Under the pieces are notes generated by a model. That model was not told where the DNA came from. It saw nothing but the letters and a program-made list of their open reading frames with translations, and made no database searches. 64,000 bases of DNA, from positions 34,609-98,608 of the IMG/VR virus record IMGVR_UViG_3300031703_000599; one strand, written 5' to 3'. The position numbers and the translations under genes are program-made. The stretch comes from a virus. How positions within the stretch are numbered: position 1 is the stretch's first letter; the number at the start of each line of letters is the position of its first letter. Shown here one piece after another: positions 21,200 through 30,239 of this stretch.

Positions 21200-21505
21200 T
21201 TATGTTGCAAGTTTTTCAAGAAACTGTCGTTGTTCCCATGTTTTATGCTGTTCTATATTCATTGATGCTACTACAACATACCGTGTGCGCATCGTAGCGG
21301 CTTCCTTGTGACTGTGTATACTTAATGCCATTCCGTTATCTATAAAGAACTCACTGTCTGGGTTTTTGAGAAACTCTATCATAATAGCACGATTGGAATA
21401 AAACTTATCAGCGTAGCCTTTGTATTGGCGATCTCTGAATTCGTCTGCTTGTACCTCAAACGTCCATATTTTGTACTGTTTTACAATCTGGGTCTGGTGA
21501 TTCAT
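21200..21505 (-). CDS. Hypothetical protein, 101 aa
   Basis: A soluble protein with mixed strands and helices ([40 protein letters not shown]). It ends 17 nt before the prs start, so the two are probably co-transcribed. Not recognised. Confidence 0.6.
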   Translation of the reverse strand: MNHQTQIVKQYKIWTFEVQADEFRDRQYKGYADKFYSNRAIMIEFLKNPDSEFFIDNGMALSIHSHKEAATMRTRYVVVASMNIEQHKTWEQRQFLEKLAT

Positions 21506-21635
21506 ATCATTTTCTCTTACATATTAGTTGTAGGAAGTGCTAGTTAACCAAGGTACAACACACTTCCACTAGCAGGTGTGTGAGGGGTTGTAATCCAAGC
21601 GACAGCGGAAAAGAGCCACCTCCTAGATTATTAAA
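21506..21635 (-). other. 130-nt gap with inverted repeat, possible structured leader
   Basis: GGAAGTG (near 21534) pairs perfectly with CACTTCC (near 21562), and an AGTGCTAGT/ACTAGCA pair overlaps it. A second purine-rich segment carries GGAGGTGGCTC on the minus strand. There is no clear promoter and no U-tract after a hairpin. It may be a 5' leader for the 101-aa gene and prs. I could not match it to a known riboswitch class. Confidence 0.3.
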
Positions 21636-21815
21636 TTATAAAGATTCGTTGTCGGTTTCTTGTGTAGCTAACCATTCAAGAAACGCTGGAATCTTTTCAC
21701 ATTTGTCTTCGTGTTCAGCTAACATGTCTTCTGTGTATAGCTTATTACATGCTACACATTCGTATATATCATTTTCTTTGTATACACGATGGCGTGGTGT
21801 TAGCTCTAACGACAT
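21636..21815 (-). CDS. Small zinc-finger-like protein, 59 aa
   Basis: The product begins MSLELTPRHRVYKENDIY and has CVACNKLYTEDMLAEHEDKC, a C-x-x-C ... H-x-x-x-C set typical of a C2HC zinc finger. It starts in TAATG overlap with the thymidine kinase stop. It resembles the 53-aa protein at 924-1085 in its Y-E-C-x-x-C-N-K-L core. Confidence 0.65.
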   Translation of the reverse strand: MSLELTPRHRVYKENDIYECVACNKLYTEDMLAEHEDKCEKIPAFLEWLATQETDNESL

Positions 21816-22372
21816 TATTTTCTATCCCAGTGTGCGTGACATCTAGGTTCGTATGTATCAGCGCCGCCAACATTAACTCGTCCACCTGCCTTTCTCAATC
21901 GTTGTGTCTTTCCTGCTGTATTTCCGCAAACGCTGCAAAATGATGTAATTTTATAAACACTATCTGCTAACGCGAGCATACGTGCTGTGGTATCAAATGG
22001 TACACCGCGACTGTCTTGATCAAGCCCTGCGCATACAAAGTTAACACCTTGTCTTAATCCCTCTTCTACAAACCATAATGTTTCTTTTGAATCAAAGAAC
22101 TGAACTTCGTCAATGAATACAGTATGAAAATTGTATGGCTTAATTGTGTAGTTGTCTTTAACTAATTCTAAATCAATTACTGCTACTGCATCATGCCTTA
22201 ATTGATTGTGTGTTACTATACTGTTTGCATCATATCGGTCGTCCACTATTGGTTTAAGTACCAATGCTTTACTTCCTCCATGTTCTAAAAAAAGCAGTCG
22301 CTTTAATAGCTCACTGCTTTTTCCTGCAAACATTGGGCCAGCAATGACCTCAAGTTTACCTCTTGTGTACAT
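21815..22372 (-). CDS. tdk: Thymidine kinase (type II), 185 aa
   Basis: P-loop GPMFAGKS (residues 12-19), FIDEVQFF (Walker B-like with catalytic Glu), AGLDQDSRGVPF and the structural zinc lasso CSVCG ... C-x-x-H near the C-terminus are all present at the family's length. The enzyme phosphorylates thymidine for dTTP salvage. Common in T4-like phages. Confidence 0.95.
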   Translation of the reverse strand: MYTRGKLEVIAGPMFAGKSSELLKRLLFLEHGGSKALVLKPIVDDRYDANSIVTHNQLRHDAVAVIDLELVKDNYTIKPYNFHTVFIDEVQFFDSKETLWFVEEGLRQGVNFVCAGLDQDSRGVPFDTTARMLALADSVYKITSFCSVCGNTAGKTQRLRKAGGRVNVGGADTYEPRCHAHWDRK

Positions 22373-22375
22373 TAA

Positions 22376-25123
22376 TTAAAATCTCCATTTTAAGTTAACA
22401 CCAGCCGTTGTAACTGTGTTGTCTGTTCCTGCATAGTTAAGACGTGCTTCTACGTGTGTCTTAACTGTTACGTTCTCTGCAATGCTAAAGTTACGAAACA
22501 ATCCAATGTCAACTTCACGCTTTGTAGCTGATAAGCTACTATCACTGCTCATGTATTCTACATCGCCTGTTGCACTAACTGTGCTAGGTGTAGTAAACGT
22601 TGCGTTTCCGTTTGTAATAGCTACTGGAACACTTGCGACAAATCCATAGTCTCCGTTTTCTGCTTGTTGTTTAATACCCAATGTTGCACTGTTGCTAATT
22701 AGGTTACTAGCTGACTCCATTAAACTGTTGCCTACATTTAACTTAGTGATACCCATTGTTGCATTTCCAAACAGTTGTGTATTTTTACCTAAGTCGTAAT
22801 TAACATTGTATCCGGCATACACAGTTGTAGCGCCAGTAACATCCATTAATGGATTACTTGCAACATTGCCCAGGAATGATCCATCTTCTGCTACCATTCC
22901 AAACATGAAGTTATCCACTGTTGTTGCAAGGCTAATGCTAGCATCGTCAACGTTAACTGCAACTGCTTCTGTATTTATAATGTGTCCGCCGCCTAGTCCA
23001 AAGTAATAGTCTGGAGCAAAGCCTGCAACTGCTGCTTGTGTTGGATCTGCTGTACGTGTGTCTGCTGTTGTTAGCATACTATTCCCATCCATAAAGAAGT
23101 TACGATCATAATCATCAACTACCATCAAGCTTGAGATGCTTGCAATATGGGCTCCTCCGCTCATAGCAAACGCGCCACTTCCTACATTACTACGAGCTCC
23201 TTCAATGCGTCCGCTAGTTGGAATACCAATAGCGCCTTGTGGAGTGGTTGCATTGTCTAAGTCGAGCAATCCCTGTCCGTGTACATTCACATCATAGTTT
23301 GTAAGATTCTTGTCTGCTGTGTTCAATAGCAATTTAACAATGTTCTCACCTTTCATGTATGGCCACATCTGATGAATAATACCAACTGCGCCAGTGACTG
23401 CTGGCGCTGCCATTGATGTGCCGCTGTTTGTGCGGTACTCGCCATTTTTATCTGTGCTAGCAACATACTGACCTGGTGCCATAATGTACCAATCACTAAT
23501 ACGTCGATTGCTGTTACATGCGCCTGCTTCATTGAATGAGAAGCACATAGTACCTGCTTTGTTACTAGCTGTAGCAATTGCGTCTAATCGTGTATCCCAA
23601 CTTCCTACTACAATTACCTTACCGCCAAGCAACAACTCGCCCGCTTCGTTTTCAGCAATTGCATAGTGTGCTGGAAACGTTGGAGTTGCTAATCGTTGAT
23701 TGCCTGCAGCCATAACTACTACTGCTTCGTTGCCGCTCATTGAGTTAACAATAGACGGAAGCATATAGCTTGTATCAGTCATTAAGTTTGAGTAGCCTTG
23801 TGTAGCATACTGACTACGTGTATCTGTGCTACGAAACACACCTGCTTCGTTTGTTGACACGATGCTCTTCTTGTATGTACGATCTACGTTATAGTTACCA
23901 CTGACGTTAATTGCATCAGCTCCGTTGTTTACTGCCCATTCAATTCCTTTGCCCAGTACGCTCATGTCGTAATAGCCGCTGTTGGTTGCAACCTTACCAA
24001 TTAATAAGTTTGCATCATACGCGACACCTGTTGTGCCGACTCCGTCAAGTGCTGCAGCTGCAATGCCTGCTACGTGTGTTCCGTGTGAATACTTATTCTC
24101 ATCTTGTATAGTTTCCTGCCAAGCTTCGCCGTCGTATTCAGCGTTACATGCTCTCAAGAAACACTTTGATGCTAATATGCGGCCTTCAAACTCTGCATGG
24201 TCAATATCAATGCCTGTGTCAAGAATAGCTAGCGTACTACCTTTGCCTGTCCATCCGCGGGCCCATGCTGTGGGCGCATTAATAGCAGATAAGTTATTAG
24301 CACTAAGGCTTAATGATCTATTGATGTAGTCTTGGTTAATTCGACTGTTCATGTTGTGGACAGCATCACTGTATGCTTGTGTGCCAGCATAGTTAACATC
24401 GTCACGTGCTAAGTATTCGTCTACTGTTAGCACATTAGCTGTTTTAATTCCCATTCCGTCTAGTTGAGTCTCTACTACTACTTCTTCAACTACTATAACA
24501 GGACGCTCTAATTCATACGTGCGTACAAATTCACGTTCTTCTACTTTACGTGTTGTATTTTCTGTGCGAGTAGCTTGTAATTCTGTGCTTACAGATGTTA
24601 CTGTGCTGTCATCACTAAAGTGTGTCGTAGTAAAGATTCCCTTTTGGTCTTTGTACGTAACAACAGATGTGTAAACAATTGTTACATCAAGGTATACATT
24701 TACAGTGTAATCAATTGTTTCTTCTACTACAGTTTCTGTACGTTGCGCTGTTTCTGGTGCAGCTTTTTGTTGAGTAAAGTAATTATATGTGTAAGATTTG
24801 TGTGTCTCAACTGGCTTAACAGTATCTGCGGTGATACCTGCTAATAATTGGAAACGTGCTACTTCTGCTTTGTACCACTCAAATTGTTTAACAATAGCTT
24901 TTGCCCATGGGTAATGCCCATACTTCTCAACAAGAGGAGCAAAGTTTTTTACTGCACGTTCGTAGTTATGAACCATGCTCTTAGCAAAACTTACTTGGCT
25001 GCTGCCAGTGAGGCCTTGTGCATATGAATAGTATGAGTAATTAGCAACAGCTGGTGTTGCTGTGCCTAGTACAACAGCTAGTGCAAACACGCGAGCTACA
25101 GTTGTAAGTAGTGATTTCTTCAT
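22376..25123 (-). CDS. Secreted subtilisin-like (S8) protease with probable autotransporter barrel, 915 aa
   Basis: A signal peptide with A-x-A site (MKKSLLTTVARVFALAVVLG ... PAVA) precedes about 240 residues of Glu/Val/Thr-rich prodomain. The S8 catalytic triad follows: Asp302 (LAILDTGIDID), His347 (SHGTHVAG) and Ser570 (SGTSMAAPAVTG), with oxyanion Asn in MAAGNQR. From about residue 640 the sequence turns into alternating strands and ends VNLKWRF, with the terminal Phe of outer-membrane barrels. This is the plan of a serine protease autotransporter (type Va). Such a protein is unusual in a phage; it could be displayed by the infected host. It has its own consensus promoter. Confidence 0.88.
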   Translation of the reverse strand: MKKSLLTTVARVFALAVVLGTATPAVANYSYYSYAQGLTGSSQVSFAKSMVHNYERAVKNFAPLVEKYGHYPWAKAIVKQFEWYKAEVARFQLLAGITADTVKPVETHKSYTYNYFTQQKAAPETAQRTETVVEETIDYTVNVYLDVTIVYTSVVTYKDQKGIFTTTHFSDDSTVTSVSTELQATRTENTTRKVEEREFVRTYELERPVIVVEEVVVETQLDGMGIKTANVLTVDEYLARDDVNYAGTQAYSDAVHNMNSRINQDYINRSLSLSANNLSAINAPTAWARGWTGKGSTLAILDTGIDIDHAEFEGRILASKCFLRACNAEYDGEAWQETIQDENKYSHGTHVAGIAAAALDGVGTTGVAYDANLLIGKVATNSGYYDMSVLGKGIEWAVNNGADAINVSGNYNVDRTYKKSIVSTNEAGVFRSTDTRSQYATQGYSNLMTDTSYMLPSIVNSMSGNEAVVVMAAGNQRLATPTFPAHYAIAENEAGELLLGGKVIVVGSWDTRLDAIATASNKAGTMCFSFNEAGACNSNRRISDWYIMAPGQYVASTDKNGEYRTNSGTSMAAPAVTGAVGIIHQMWPYMKGENIVKLLLNTADKNLTNYDVNVHGQGLLDLDNATTPQGAIGIPTSGRIEGARSNVGSGAFAMSGGAHIASISSLMVVDDYDRNFFMDGNSMLTTADTRTADPTQAAVAGFAPDYYFGLGGGHIINTEAVAVNVDDASISLATTVDNFMFGMVAEDGSFLGNVASNPLMDVTGATTVYAGYNVNYDLGKNTQLFGNATMGITKLNVGNSLMESASNLISNSATLGIKQQAENGDYGFVASVPVAITNGNATFTTPSTVSATGDVEYMSSDSSLSATKREVDIGLFRNFSIAENVTVKTHVEARLNYAGTDNTVTTAGVNLKWRF

Positions 25124-25160
25124 AATATGTACCTTCTTCGTTTATTAACAATATACATAT

Positions 25161-25189
25161 ATTATAGCAATAAATTGTGATGTTGTCAA
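25161..25189 (-). promoter_or_regulatory. Consensus sigma70 promoter TTGACA-17-TATAAT
   Basis: Perfect hexamers (25184-25189, 25161-25166, minus strand) about 38 nt before the protease start codon. Confidence 0.92.
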
Positions 25190-25203
25190 CCGAAATGTCT
25201 TGG

Positions 25204-25776
25204 TTATTTTGAATTATCGTGGAAAGAAAATGTCTGGCGTGTTATGCCAACATCTGTGTATTCGCTTTTTAATGTTTTCATTTCATATTCAACACGAACT
25301 AGTAATAGGTCCTCGTTGTCAATGTTTACAAATGGTAGTTGTAGTTTATTAATGTCAAACTTATCAGCGTCTACATAACATGTAAAGAATGTGCCTTTTT
25401 GTTCCCGCATACCTTTTACATAGTATCCCAGTGGCAAATCTTTAATATGCATTGCAAATCTAGGTTCGTCTGGAACTGTGCTACTTGCATAAACAGTGTT
25501 GTCGTTTTCATCAAATACATGCACATGTATGTGACACGGCCGAGGACCATTTGCATTTAGCAGTTGGCCTCTTTTTGATTTTATCATTCCTAAGAACAAC
25601 GGATCATCATCATCATTTGCTGGATTCTTTCCATCATCTGCATATGCATTTTCAAACAAATGATCTCTTACAACTTCTCTGTCCTCGAATGTACTCCAGA
25701 AGTTATACTGTGGTTCGTTGATACGTCTAATCCAGCAATTAGCACCGTATCCATTTATAATAATTTTGTAGCGCAT
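25204..25776 (-). CDS. Hypothetical protein, 190 aa
   Basis: A soluble beta-rich protein with an acidic central patch (PANDDDDPLFLG), CHIHVHVFDENDNTVYASS and a C-terminal region VRVEYEMKTLKSEYTD. The paired His/Val strand could be a metal or jelly-roll strand, but no family is recognised. A late-like AATAAATAC motif lies just before its ATG, suggesting a virion or late protein. Confidence 0.6.
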   Translation of the reverse strand: MRYKIIINGYGANCWIRRINEPQYNFWSTFEDREVVRDHLFENAYADDGKNPANDDDDPLFLGMIKSKRGQLLNANGPRPCHIHVHVFDENDNTVYASSTVPDEPRFAMHIKDLPLGYYVKGMREQKGTFFTCYVDADKFDINKLQLPFVNIDNEDLLLVRVEYEMKTLKSEYTDVGITRQTFSFHDNSK

Positions 25777-25780
25777 AATT

Positions 25781-25787
25781 GTATTTA
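25781..25787 (-). promoter_or_regulatory. Late-like motif TAAATAC
   Basis: Minus-strand GAATAAATAC ends 4 nt before the ATG of the 190-aa gene, the same arrangement as at 9742-9750. Confidence 0.3.
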
Positions 25788-25794
25788 TTCACTA

Positions 25795-26238
25795 TTAAAT
25801 GTGTGGTGATGGGTCTTCTGATAGTTTGTCTAGGAACTTCTGTTGCTCAACTCGTTTGTTTACATCTATGCCTAATTCTTCCAGTGCAGTTGCAAATACA
25901 GTTTTATACAATTCTAGCTCGTCAATCATTGCTCCAACTTTTATACTTTTACCTTTTATTGTAATTGTTAAGTCGGTTTCGTCAAGGCCATCTTGTAGAC
26001 TACTTGATGTTAATTGACCAATTGAAACATTACTAGCGGTATTTACGTTGCTGTTGCCACTAGTTATAGTAGAGGTTGCCCACGTAGCCGAAGGCGTGCC
26101 AAGGCTAACATTACTTGTCATGTTAGCACCGTTGCGTTTTTTTGATGCATCAAGATCTATTTCGTAATCACTTACGTCTGGTTTGCTGGCTGTAGTGATG
26201 CCGTCAGTTGGTGATGCCCAAGGCCAGGTGTCATCCAT
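25795..26238 (-). CDS. Hypothetical Ser/Thr-rich protein, 147 aa
   Basis: The middle (SNVSLGTPSATWATSTITSG) is low-complexity Ser/Thr/Asn. The C-terminal third is a helical domain (MIDELELYKTVFATALEELG) resembling small phage structural or baseplate-associated proteins. Start overlaps the preceding stop (TAATG). Function unknown. Confidence 0.6.
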   Translation of the reverse strand: MDDTWPWASPTDGITTASKPDVSDYEIDLDASKKRNGANMTSNVSLGTPSATWATSTITSGNSNVNTASNVSIGQLTSSSLQDGLDETDLTITIKGKSIKVGAMIDELELYKTVFATALEELGIDVNKRVEQQKFLDKLSEDPSPHI

Positions 26239-26813
26239 TAGAAGTTACCGTAGTCGCGTTCACATTCCCATGGAAACACAATCCATGCATCGCGTTCTGA
26301 TTTATCAATATCCATTGCAGTGTAATCAACTTCACCAAAATTGCTACTTGTATTATCAAGTAATGTAGCAAATCTAACATTATTGCCCCATACTGTATCC
26401 CAATTAGAATCATTAGGAAGGCATGTACTTTGCCAATCATCTTTGATCCATTGCATTGTTTTACCGCTGTCGTTGATGTCATCAAGGATAAGAATATTTT
26501 TACGAGCGTCGATGTCTGACCGAGTAGCATCTGGATCAAATCCATCAGTGTCTTTGTCTACATAGCCAAACGCTTCCTCTGACATCCAGCAATTACTTTC
26601 TGGGCCTTCTTCTCTTGAGATGTCTCTAAAGCGAACATCTAGTGTATGCATCGGAATGCCTGTCATGTTTGACATAATCACTGATGGAACAAGTCCGCCA
26701 CGTGTAATGCCTACAATGTAATCAGGGCGCCAGTTGTCAGCGTACATTAGATTGTTTAACGTTACAATCATATGTTCCACATCTTTCCAATTATAGTGTA
26801 CTTTGTTGATCAT
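26238..26813 (-). CDS. Phosphoribosyltransferase (Gpt/xanthine-type), 191 aa
   Basis: ILILDDINDSGKT is the PRPP-binding loop of type I phosphoribosyltransferases, and PDYIVGITRGGLVPSVIMSN with an R-G-G pyrophosphate loop fits the Gpt (xanthine-guanine) subgroup. The enzyme joins PRPP to a base. An insertion of about 40 acidic residues separates the two motifs. With the phage PRPP synthetase this could salvage purines or a modified base. It lies in an operon with folE. Confidence 0.8.
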   Translation of the reverse strand: MINKVHYNWKDVEHMIVTLNNLMYADNWRPDYIVGITRGGLVPSVIMSNMTGIPMHTLDVRFRDISREEGPESNCWMSEEAFGYVDKDTDGFDPDATRSDIDARKNILILDDINDSGKTMQWIKDDWQSTCLPNDSNWDTVWGNNVRFATLLDNTSSNFGEVDYTAMDIDKSERDAWIVFPWECERDYGNF

Positions 26814-27016
26814 TGTGTATTCTCCAAGGGTTGTGTGTATGTTACGTTCTGTGAAATTGTGCGTACTTCTAGTTGCTTTACAGTAGCTAAGTACAGATTT
26901 GTAAAACTCATATCAATATGCACTTCGTTTTCTTGTAGTAGTTTATACGTGTTGTTAAGTGCTTGCACCTGAGTGTACAAGTTGTCTACTAATTCTTCTA
27001 CAATAGGATCTATCAT
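26810..27016 (-). CDS. Small helical protein, 68 aa
   Basis: A helical product (MIDPIVEELVDNLYTQVQAL) linked to folE and the phosphoribosyltransferase by ATGA overlaps on both sides. The tight coupling supports it. Not recognised. Confidence 0.6.
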   Translation of the reverse strand: MIDPIVEELVDNLYTQVQALNNTYKLLQENEVHIDMSFTNLYLATVKQLEVRTISQNVTYTQPLENTQ

Positions 27017-27699
27017 CGAGGTGCAAACTCCTGTTGTAATTTAATGTTGTTAAAGAATTCAGTCTTGGTGCCTGAGTCATCTTTAAATGCACCTTTAAGT
27101 ACTGTTGTCTGTGTTAAGCTACTGTGTGCCATAATGCCGCGGTTCTCACAACACCCATGTGTTGCTTGAATGTACACACCTAAGTGTTCAGCGCCTGTGG
27201 CATTGCCTATTTCACGTGCAATATCATTTGCAAGTTCTTCTTGTAGCGTTCCACGCCTAGCGCACCATTGTGCAATACGTGTATACTTGGACAATCCAAT
27301 AAGTTTGTCTGATGCAATAATACCAATGTATGCTATGCCGCTTACTGGCTGGTGGTGATGTGAACACATACTTTTAAGTTCGCTACGTACTACTAACATG
27401 CCATCGTATCGATCTTCGCTGTCATTTGGAAATGCAGTTGCAGTGGGCATAACGTCATAGCGTCCTGCCATTATCTCATTAAAATACATTTTAGCTAAAC
27501 GCTTTGCTGTACCTTTTGAGTTGGGATCATTTTCACGATCAATCAGTAGTGCATCTAATACGCCCTCAAACGCAACAGTTGCGTCAAGTATGAGGTGTTC
27601 TTTGTCACCTGGTTCTAGTACTGCTGAAATGTTATCGCCGGCCCAGTAACGAATATTTTCTTTCTGAAGTAGGGCCTTAATATGTTCTGCTTTGCTCAA
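27013..27699 (-). CDS. folE: GTP cyclohydrolase I, 228 aa
   Basis: Zinc ligands and active-site motifs are intact: LKSMCSHHHQPVSG, GLSKYTRIAQWCARR and THGCCENRG. It turns GTP into dihydroneopterin triphosphate, the first step of the preQ0/queuosine and folate routes. Given QueE, a QueD-like protein and QueC nearby, the deazaguanine route is the likely purpose here. Confidence 0.94.
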   Translation of the reverse strand: MSKAEHIKALLQKENIRYWAGDNISAVLEPGDKEHLILDATVAFEGVLDALLIDRENDPNSKGTAKRLAKMYFNEIMAGRYDVMPTATAFPNDSEDRYDGMLVVRSELKSMCSHHHQPVSGIAYIGIIASDKLIGLSKYTRIAQWCARRGTLQEELANDIAREIGNATGAEHLGVYIQATHGCCENRGIMAHSSLTQTTVLKGAFKDDSGTKTEFFNNIKLQQEFAPR

Positions 27700-27714
27700 T
27701 TTAATTCTCCGAGT

Positions 27715-28674
27715 TTAAGACGTGGATGTCTTAGTTGTTTTGCTATAATAATTATACGCTGATTTTATAATTTCGTCAAGTCCAAATTTAGGTGTCCAGT
27801 GTAACTTCTCTGTGGAAGTTACATCAGCAACTAATTTAGCAGGATCGCCTTCTCTGCGTTCTGCGTATATTGCTTGTGGCTTCAATGGAGTGTGTTCTGT
27901 TATTGCGTTAAACACCTCTTGATTACTGTAACCAGATCCGCTTCCTAGATTAAATATCTTAGCGACTGGCATTTTATACTTCTGTAAGTATGCAAACGCA
28001 CAACTGATGCCATGCGCGATATCTTTAACATGTACATAATCTCTAATACATGTTCCATCTGGTGTATTGTAATCGTTGCCGTAAAATGTAAACGGCTTGT
28101 CTTTCATTGCTGATTCCATAATACGTGCAATAATATGTGTGGCTTGTTTTTCTTGTCCTAGATTTAAATCGGCATCAGCGCCTGCAACATTAAAGAAACG
28201 AAGACTAACACTGCTTATATCATGTGCTCTCGCATAATCAGTAAGCATTATTTCAGTCATTCGCTTGCTCCACCCATATGGATTTAGAGGAGTAGAACCA
28301 TCTTCAATGCGACAGACGCCGCTGTCAACTTCACCGTAACAGGCTGCTGAACTTGCAAACACAAACTGGTTAACGTTTGCTTCCTTACACGCGTCCAGCA
28401 ATGCTAGAGTACCTTGTACGTTGTTTTTATAATATGTACTTGGGTCTAACATGCTTGGGCCAACTAGACTAGTTGCTGCGATATGAGCAACTCCATCAAC
28501 ACCTTGAAGAAGATCTTGAATGTCACTGAAGTCACGACCACTATGGAATTCATCAAAGAATGTGTGCCGTACTTCGTTTCGGTCAATGCCAATCACATAA
28601 TGTCCTCTTTCCTTGAGATAATTACATGTCTGGCTACCAATGTAGCCTGCTGCTCCTGTTACTAGTATTCTCAT
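27715..28674 (-). CDS. galE: UDP-glucose 4-epimerase-like NAD-dependent epimerase, 319 aa
   Basis: MRILVTGAAGYIGSQTCNYL carries the G-x-x-G-x-x-G NAD motif. The catalytic set is SSAACYG (Ser) and YGWSKRM (Tyr-x-x-x-Lys). RIEDGSTPLNPYG and RDYVHVKDIAHG are GalE-like. It interconverts UDP-sugars, probably to feed the adjacent glycosyltransferase. I chose the ATG at 28674 (ATGA overlap). Confidence 0.88.
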   Translation of the reverse strand: MRILVTGAAGYIGSQTCNYLKERGHYVIGIDRNEVRHTFFDEFHSGRDFSDIQDLLQGVDGVAHIAATSLVGPSMLDPSTYYKNNVQGTLALLDACKEANVNQFVFASSAACYGEVDSGVCRIEDGSTPLNPYGWSKRMTEIMLTDYARAHDISSVSLRFFNVAGADADLNLGQEKQATHIIARIMESAMKDKPFTFYGNDYNTPDGTCIRDYVHVKDIAHGISCAFAYLQKYKMPVAKIFNLGSGSGYSNQEVFNAITEHTPLKPQAIYAERREGDPAKLVADVTSTEKLHWTPKFGLDEIIKSAYNYYSKTTKTSTS

Positions 28675-29852
28675 GTATACTTTGCCTCCGAAACATGATC
28701 TCTGTAGCGGTTGCCACTTCGCAACCATTGTTTGCCATTTCCTTGCATAATATCAATCATACGATCAATTGTGCCATTGTTCCAATCACTTATTTTACCC
28801 ATGTTCTCGCTTGGTTTGTCTAGTCCTGCAAGGATTTTCTCCACTGCATGTTCTTTACTCCAAGGTGAATATAGGCGTGTGTGATCGTTAGCAAAGGTTT
28901 CAGGAAAACTACGATATGCAGGATAAACTACATTGCAACCTAGTGCATCTGCTTCACTGACGGTATTGGATACCCAGTCTTGCAATGCGCAATTGAACAT
29001 AACTTTCGAATCATTAACGATTTGATAGTATTGGTCCTTTTGTAGGTTTTCGTAAATTTTCAGCTTACCTTGTTTTTGCATACTTCTAGCACGGTCAAGA
29101 TACTTCTGGTTATTGCTACGTAGCGGTCCGCCGCTTAGTACTGAGAACTCAACGTCTGGGCGTTCAGCTAGTACCATTTCGATAACATCCATATAAAAAT
29201 CTGGTTGCTTCTCTTGATCAAATCGAGCTGCAAAAGTTACACGATTACTTCTTTGATCAAATGGCTTAACGTTATTAACTCCACCAATTCTGTTTAGTAC
29301 CTCATCCTTGCCGAAGCTAAGACCTGAGATATTATACAGTGGTGCAGTCCAATTTGCAATACGCATGTTAGCAACCATCTCTTCATTTGTTGCTAGCACT
29401 GTTGCAAATTCACCTACCATTTGCTCATACAAGCTCATCCATTTGCTCATACCCCATACGTGTACAAAGTCATCTGGATCTATTGCTTGTGCTAAACACC
29501 TTACATAAACTGTAGGGCGCTGGTCTTCTGGAATTTGATTCATAATGTATGGCAAGCTTTCAATGCCAGGTTGGAACATGTCTTCAAAGAAAACAACATC
29601 TTCACCTGAGCATTGTCCATTGCGCATCATCTGAACTAAGTTCATCAGTTGACTCATTCCAAAGTAACTACGTCCGTGAGCATCAAGTACTTGCCCTACA
29701 CTAATACTCTTAGTGTCGTCTATAGTTTCTCCTGGAACAACTACATAGTCTAACCCTCGCTTACGAAACACTGCTTCGGCCCAGTCTTGCAACTGGAGAG
29801 TATAACGGCCTTCGTATGGCTCAAGTCCCATGTAGAATAGTTTACGAAACAT
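28671..29852 (-). CDS. GT-B type glycosyltransferase, 393 aa
   Basis: The C-terminal half shows a GT4-like pattern: VTFAARFDQEKQPDFYMDVI, EFSVLSGGPL, LKIYENLQKDQYYQIVNDS, then VSNTVSEADALGCNVVYP with the E-x-x-x-x-G sugar-nucleotide motif. The N-terminal domain is diverged. Coupled to galE by ATGA. It may decorate phage or host surface glycans or phage DNA; the substrate cannot be read. Confidence 0.75.
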   Translation of the reverse strand: MFRKLFYMGLEPYEGRYTLQLQDWAEAVFRKRGLDYVVVPGETIDDTKSISVGQVLDAHGRSYFGMSQLMNLVQMMRNGQCSGEDVVFFEDMFQPGIESLPYIMNQIPEDQRPTVYVRCLAQAIDPDDFVHVWGMSKWMSLYEQMVGEFATVLATNEEMVANMRIANWTAPLYNISGLSFGKDEVLNRIGGVNNVKPFDQRSNRVTFAARFDQEKQPDFYMDVIEMVLAERPDVEFSVLSGGPLRSNNQKYLDRARSMQKQGKLKIYENLQKDQYYQIVNDSKVMFNCALQDWVSNTVSEADALGCNVVYPAYRSFPETFANDHTRLYSPWSKEHAVEKILAGLDKPSENMGKISDWNNGTIDRMIDIMQGNGKQWLRSGNRYRDHVSEAKYT

Positions 29853-30213
29853 CTTCTGTTCCGTTGGATTTGTAAGCTAATTTCCCAACGTGGATTTTTA
29901 GCTTCTTTGATGAACGTTCGCGTTGCATCTGCACCTGAATATCAAATGTAAATGCGTTTTGCTTCTCAGTTGAAGCAACATCAAATCCAAATACTTTGTA
30001 TGATCCGCGTAGATCATTTAAGTAAGCGATAAACAACGATCGAATTGCCGACACATCCTTGTGGTTAAACATGTATCCATCAAATGGTTGAATGATTTTT
30101 AGTAGGTCGTACTTCACGTCATTAATGTTGTAATGACCGGAGATACGGTACTTGTCTGTACTCGCTGCCCGTTTGGGTGCTGTACTTTGCCTAGTTGGTG
30201 TAGTGCTTGACAT
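29842..30213 (-). CDS. Hypothetical protein, 123 aa
   Basis: A basic Ser/Thr/Pro-rich start (SSTTPTRQSTAPKRAASTDK) precedes a compact alpha/beta domain (VKYDLLKIIQPFDGYMFNHK ... FDIQVQMQRERSSKKLKIHV). The size and the repeat-rich beta segment hint at a virion assembly protein, but I do not recognise it. Confidence 0.6.
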   Translation of the reverse strand: MSSTTPTRQSTAPKRAASTDKYRISGHYNINDVKYDLLKIIQPFDGYMFNHKDVSAIRSLFIAYLNDLRGSYKVFGFDVASTEKQNAFTFDIQVQMQRERSSKKLKIHVGKLAYKSNGTEDVS

Positions 30214-30239
30214 TTCATATATTCCTTCGTCAATTATTA

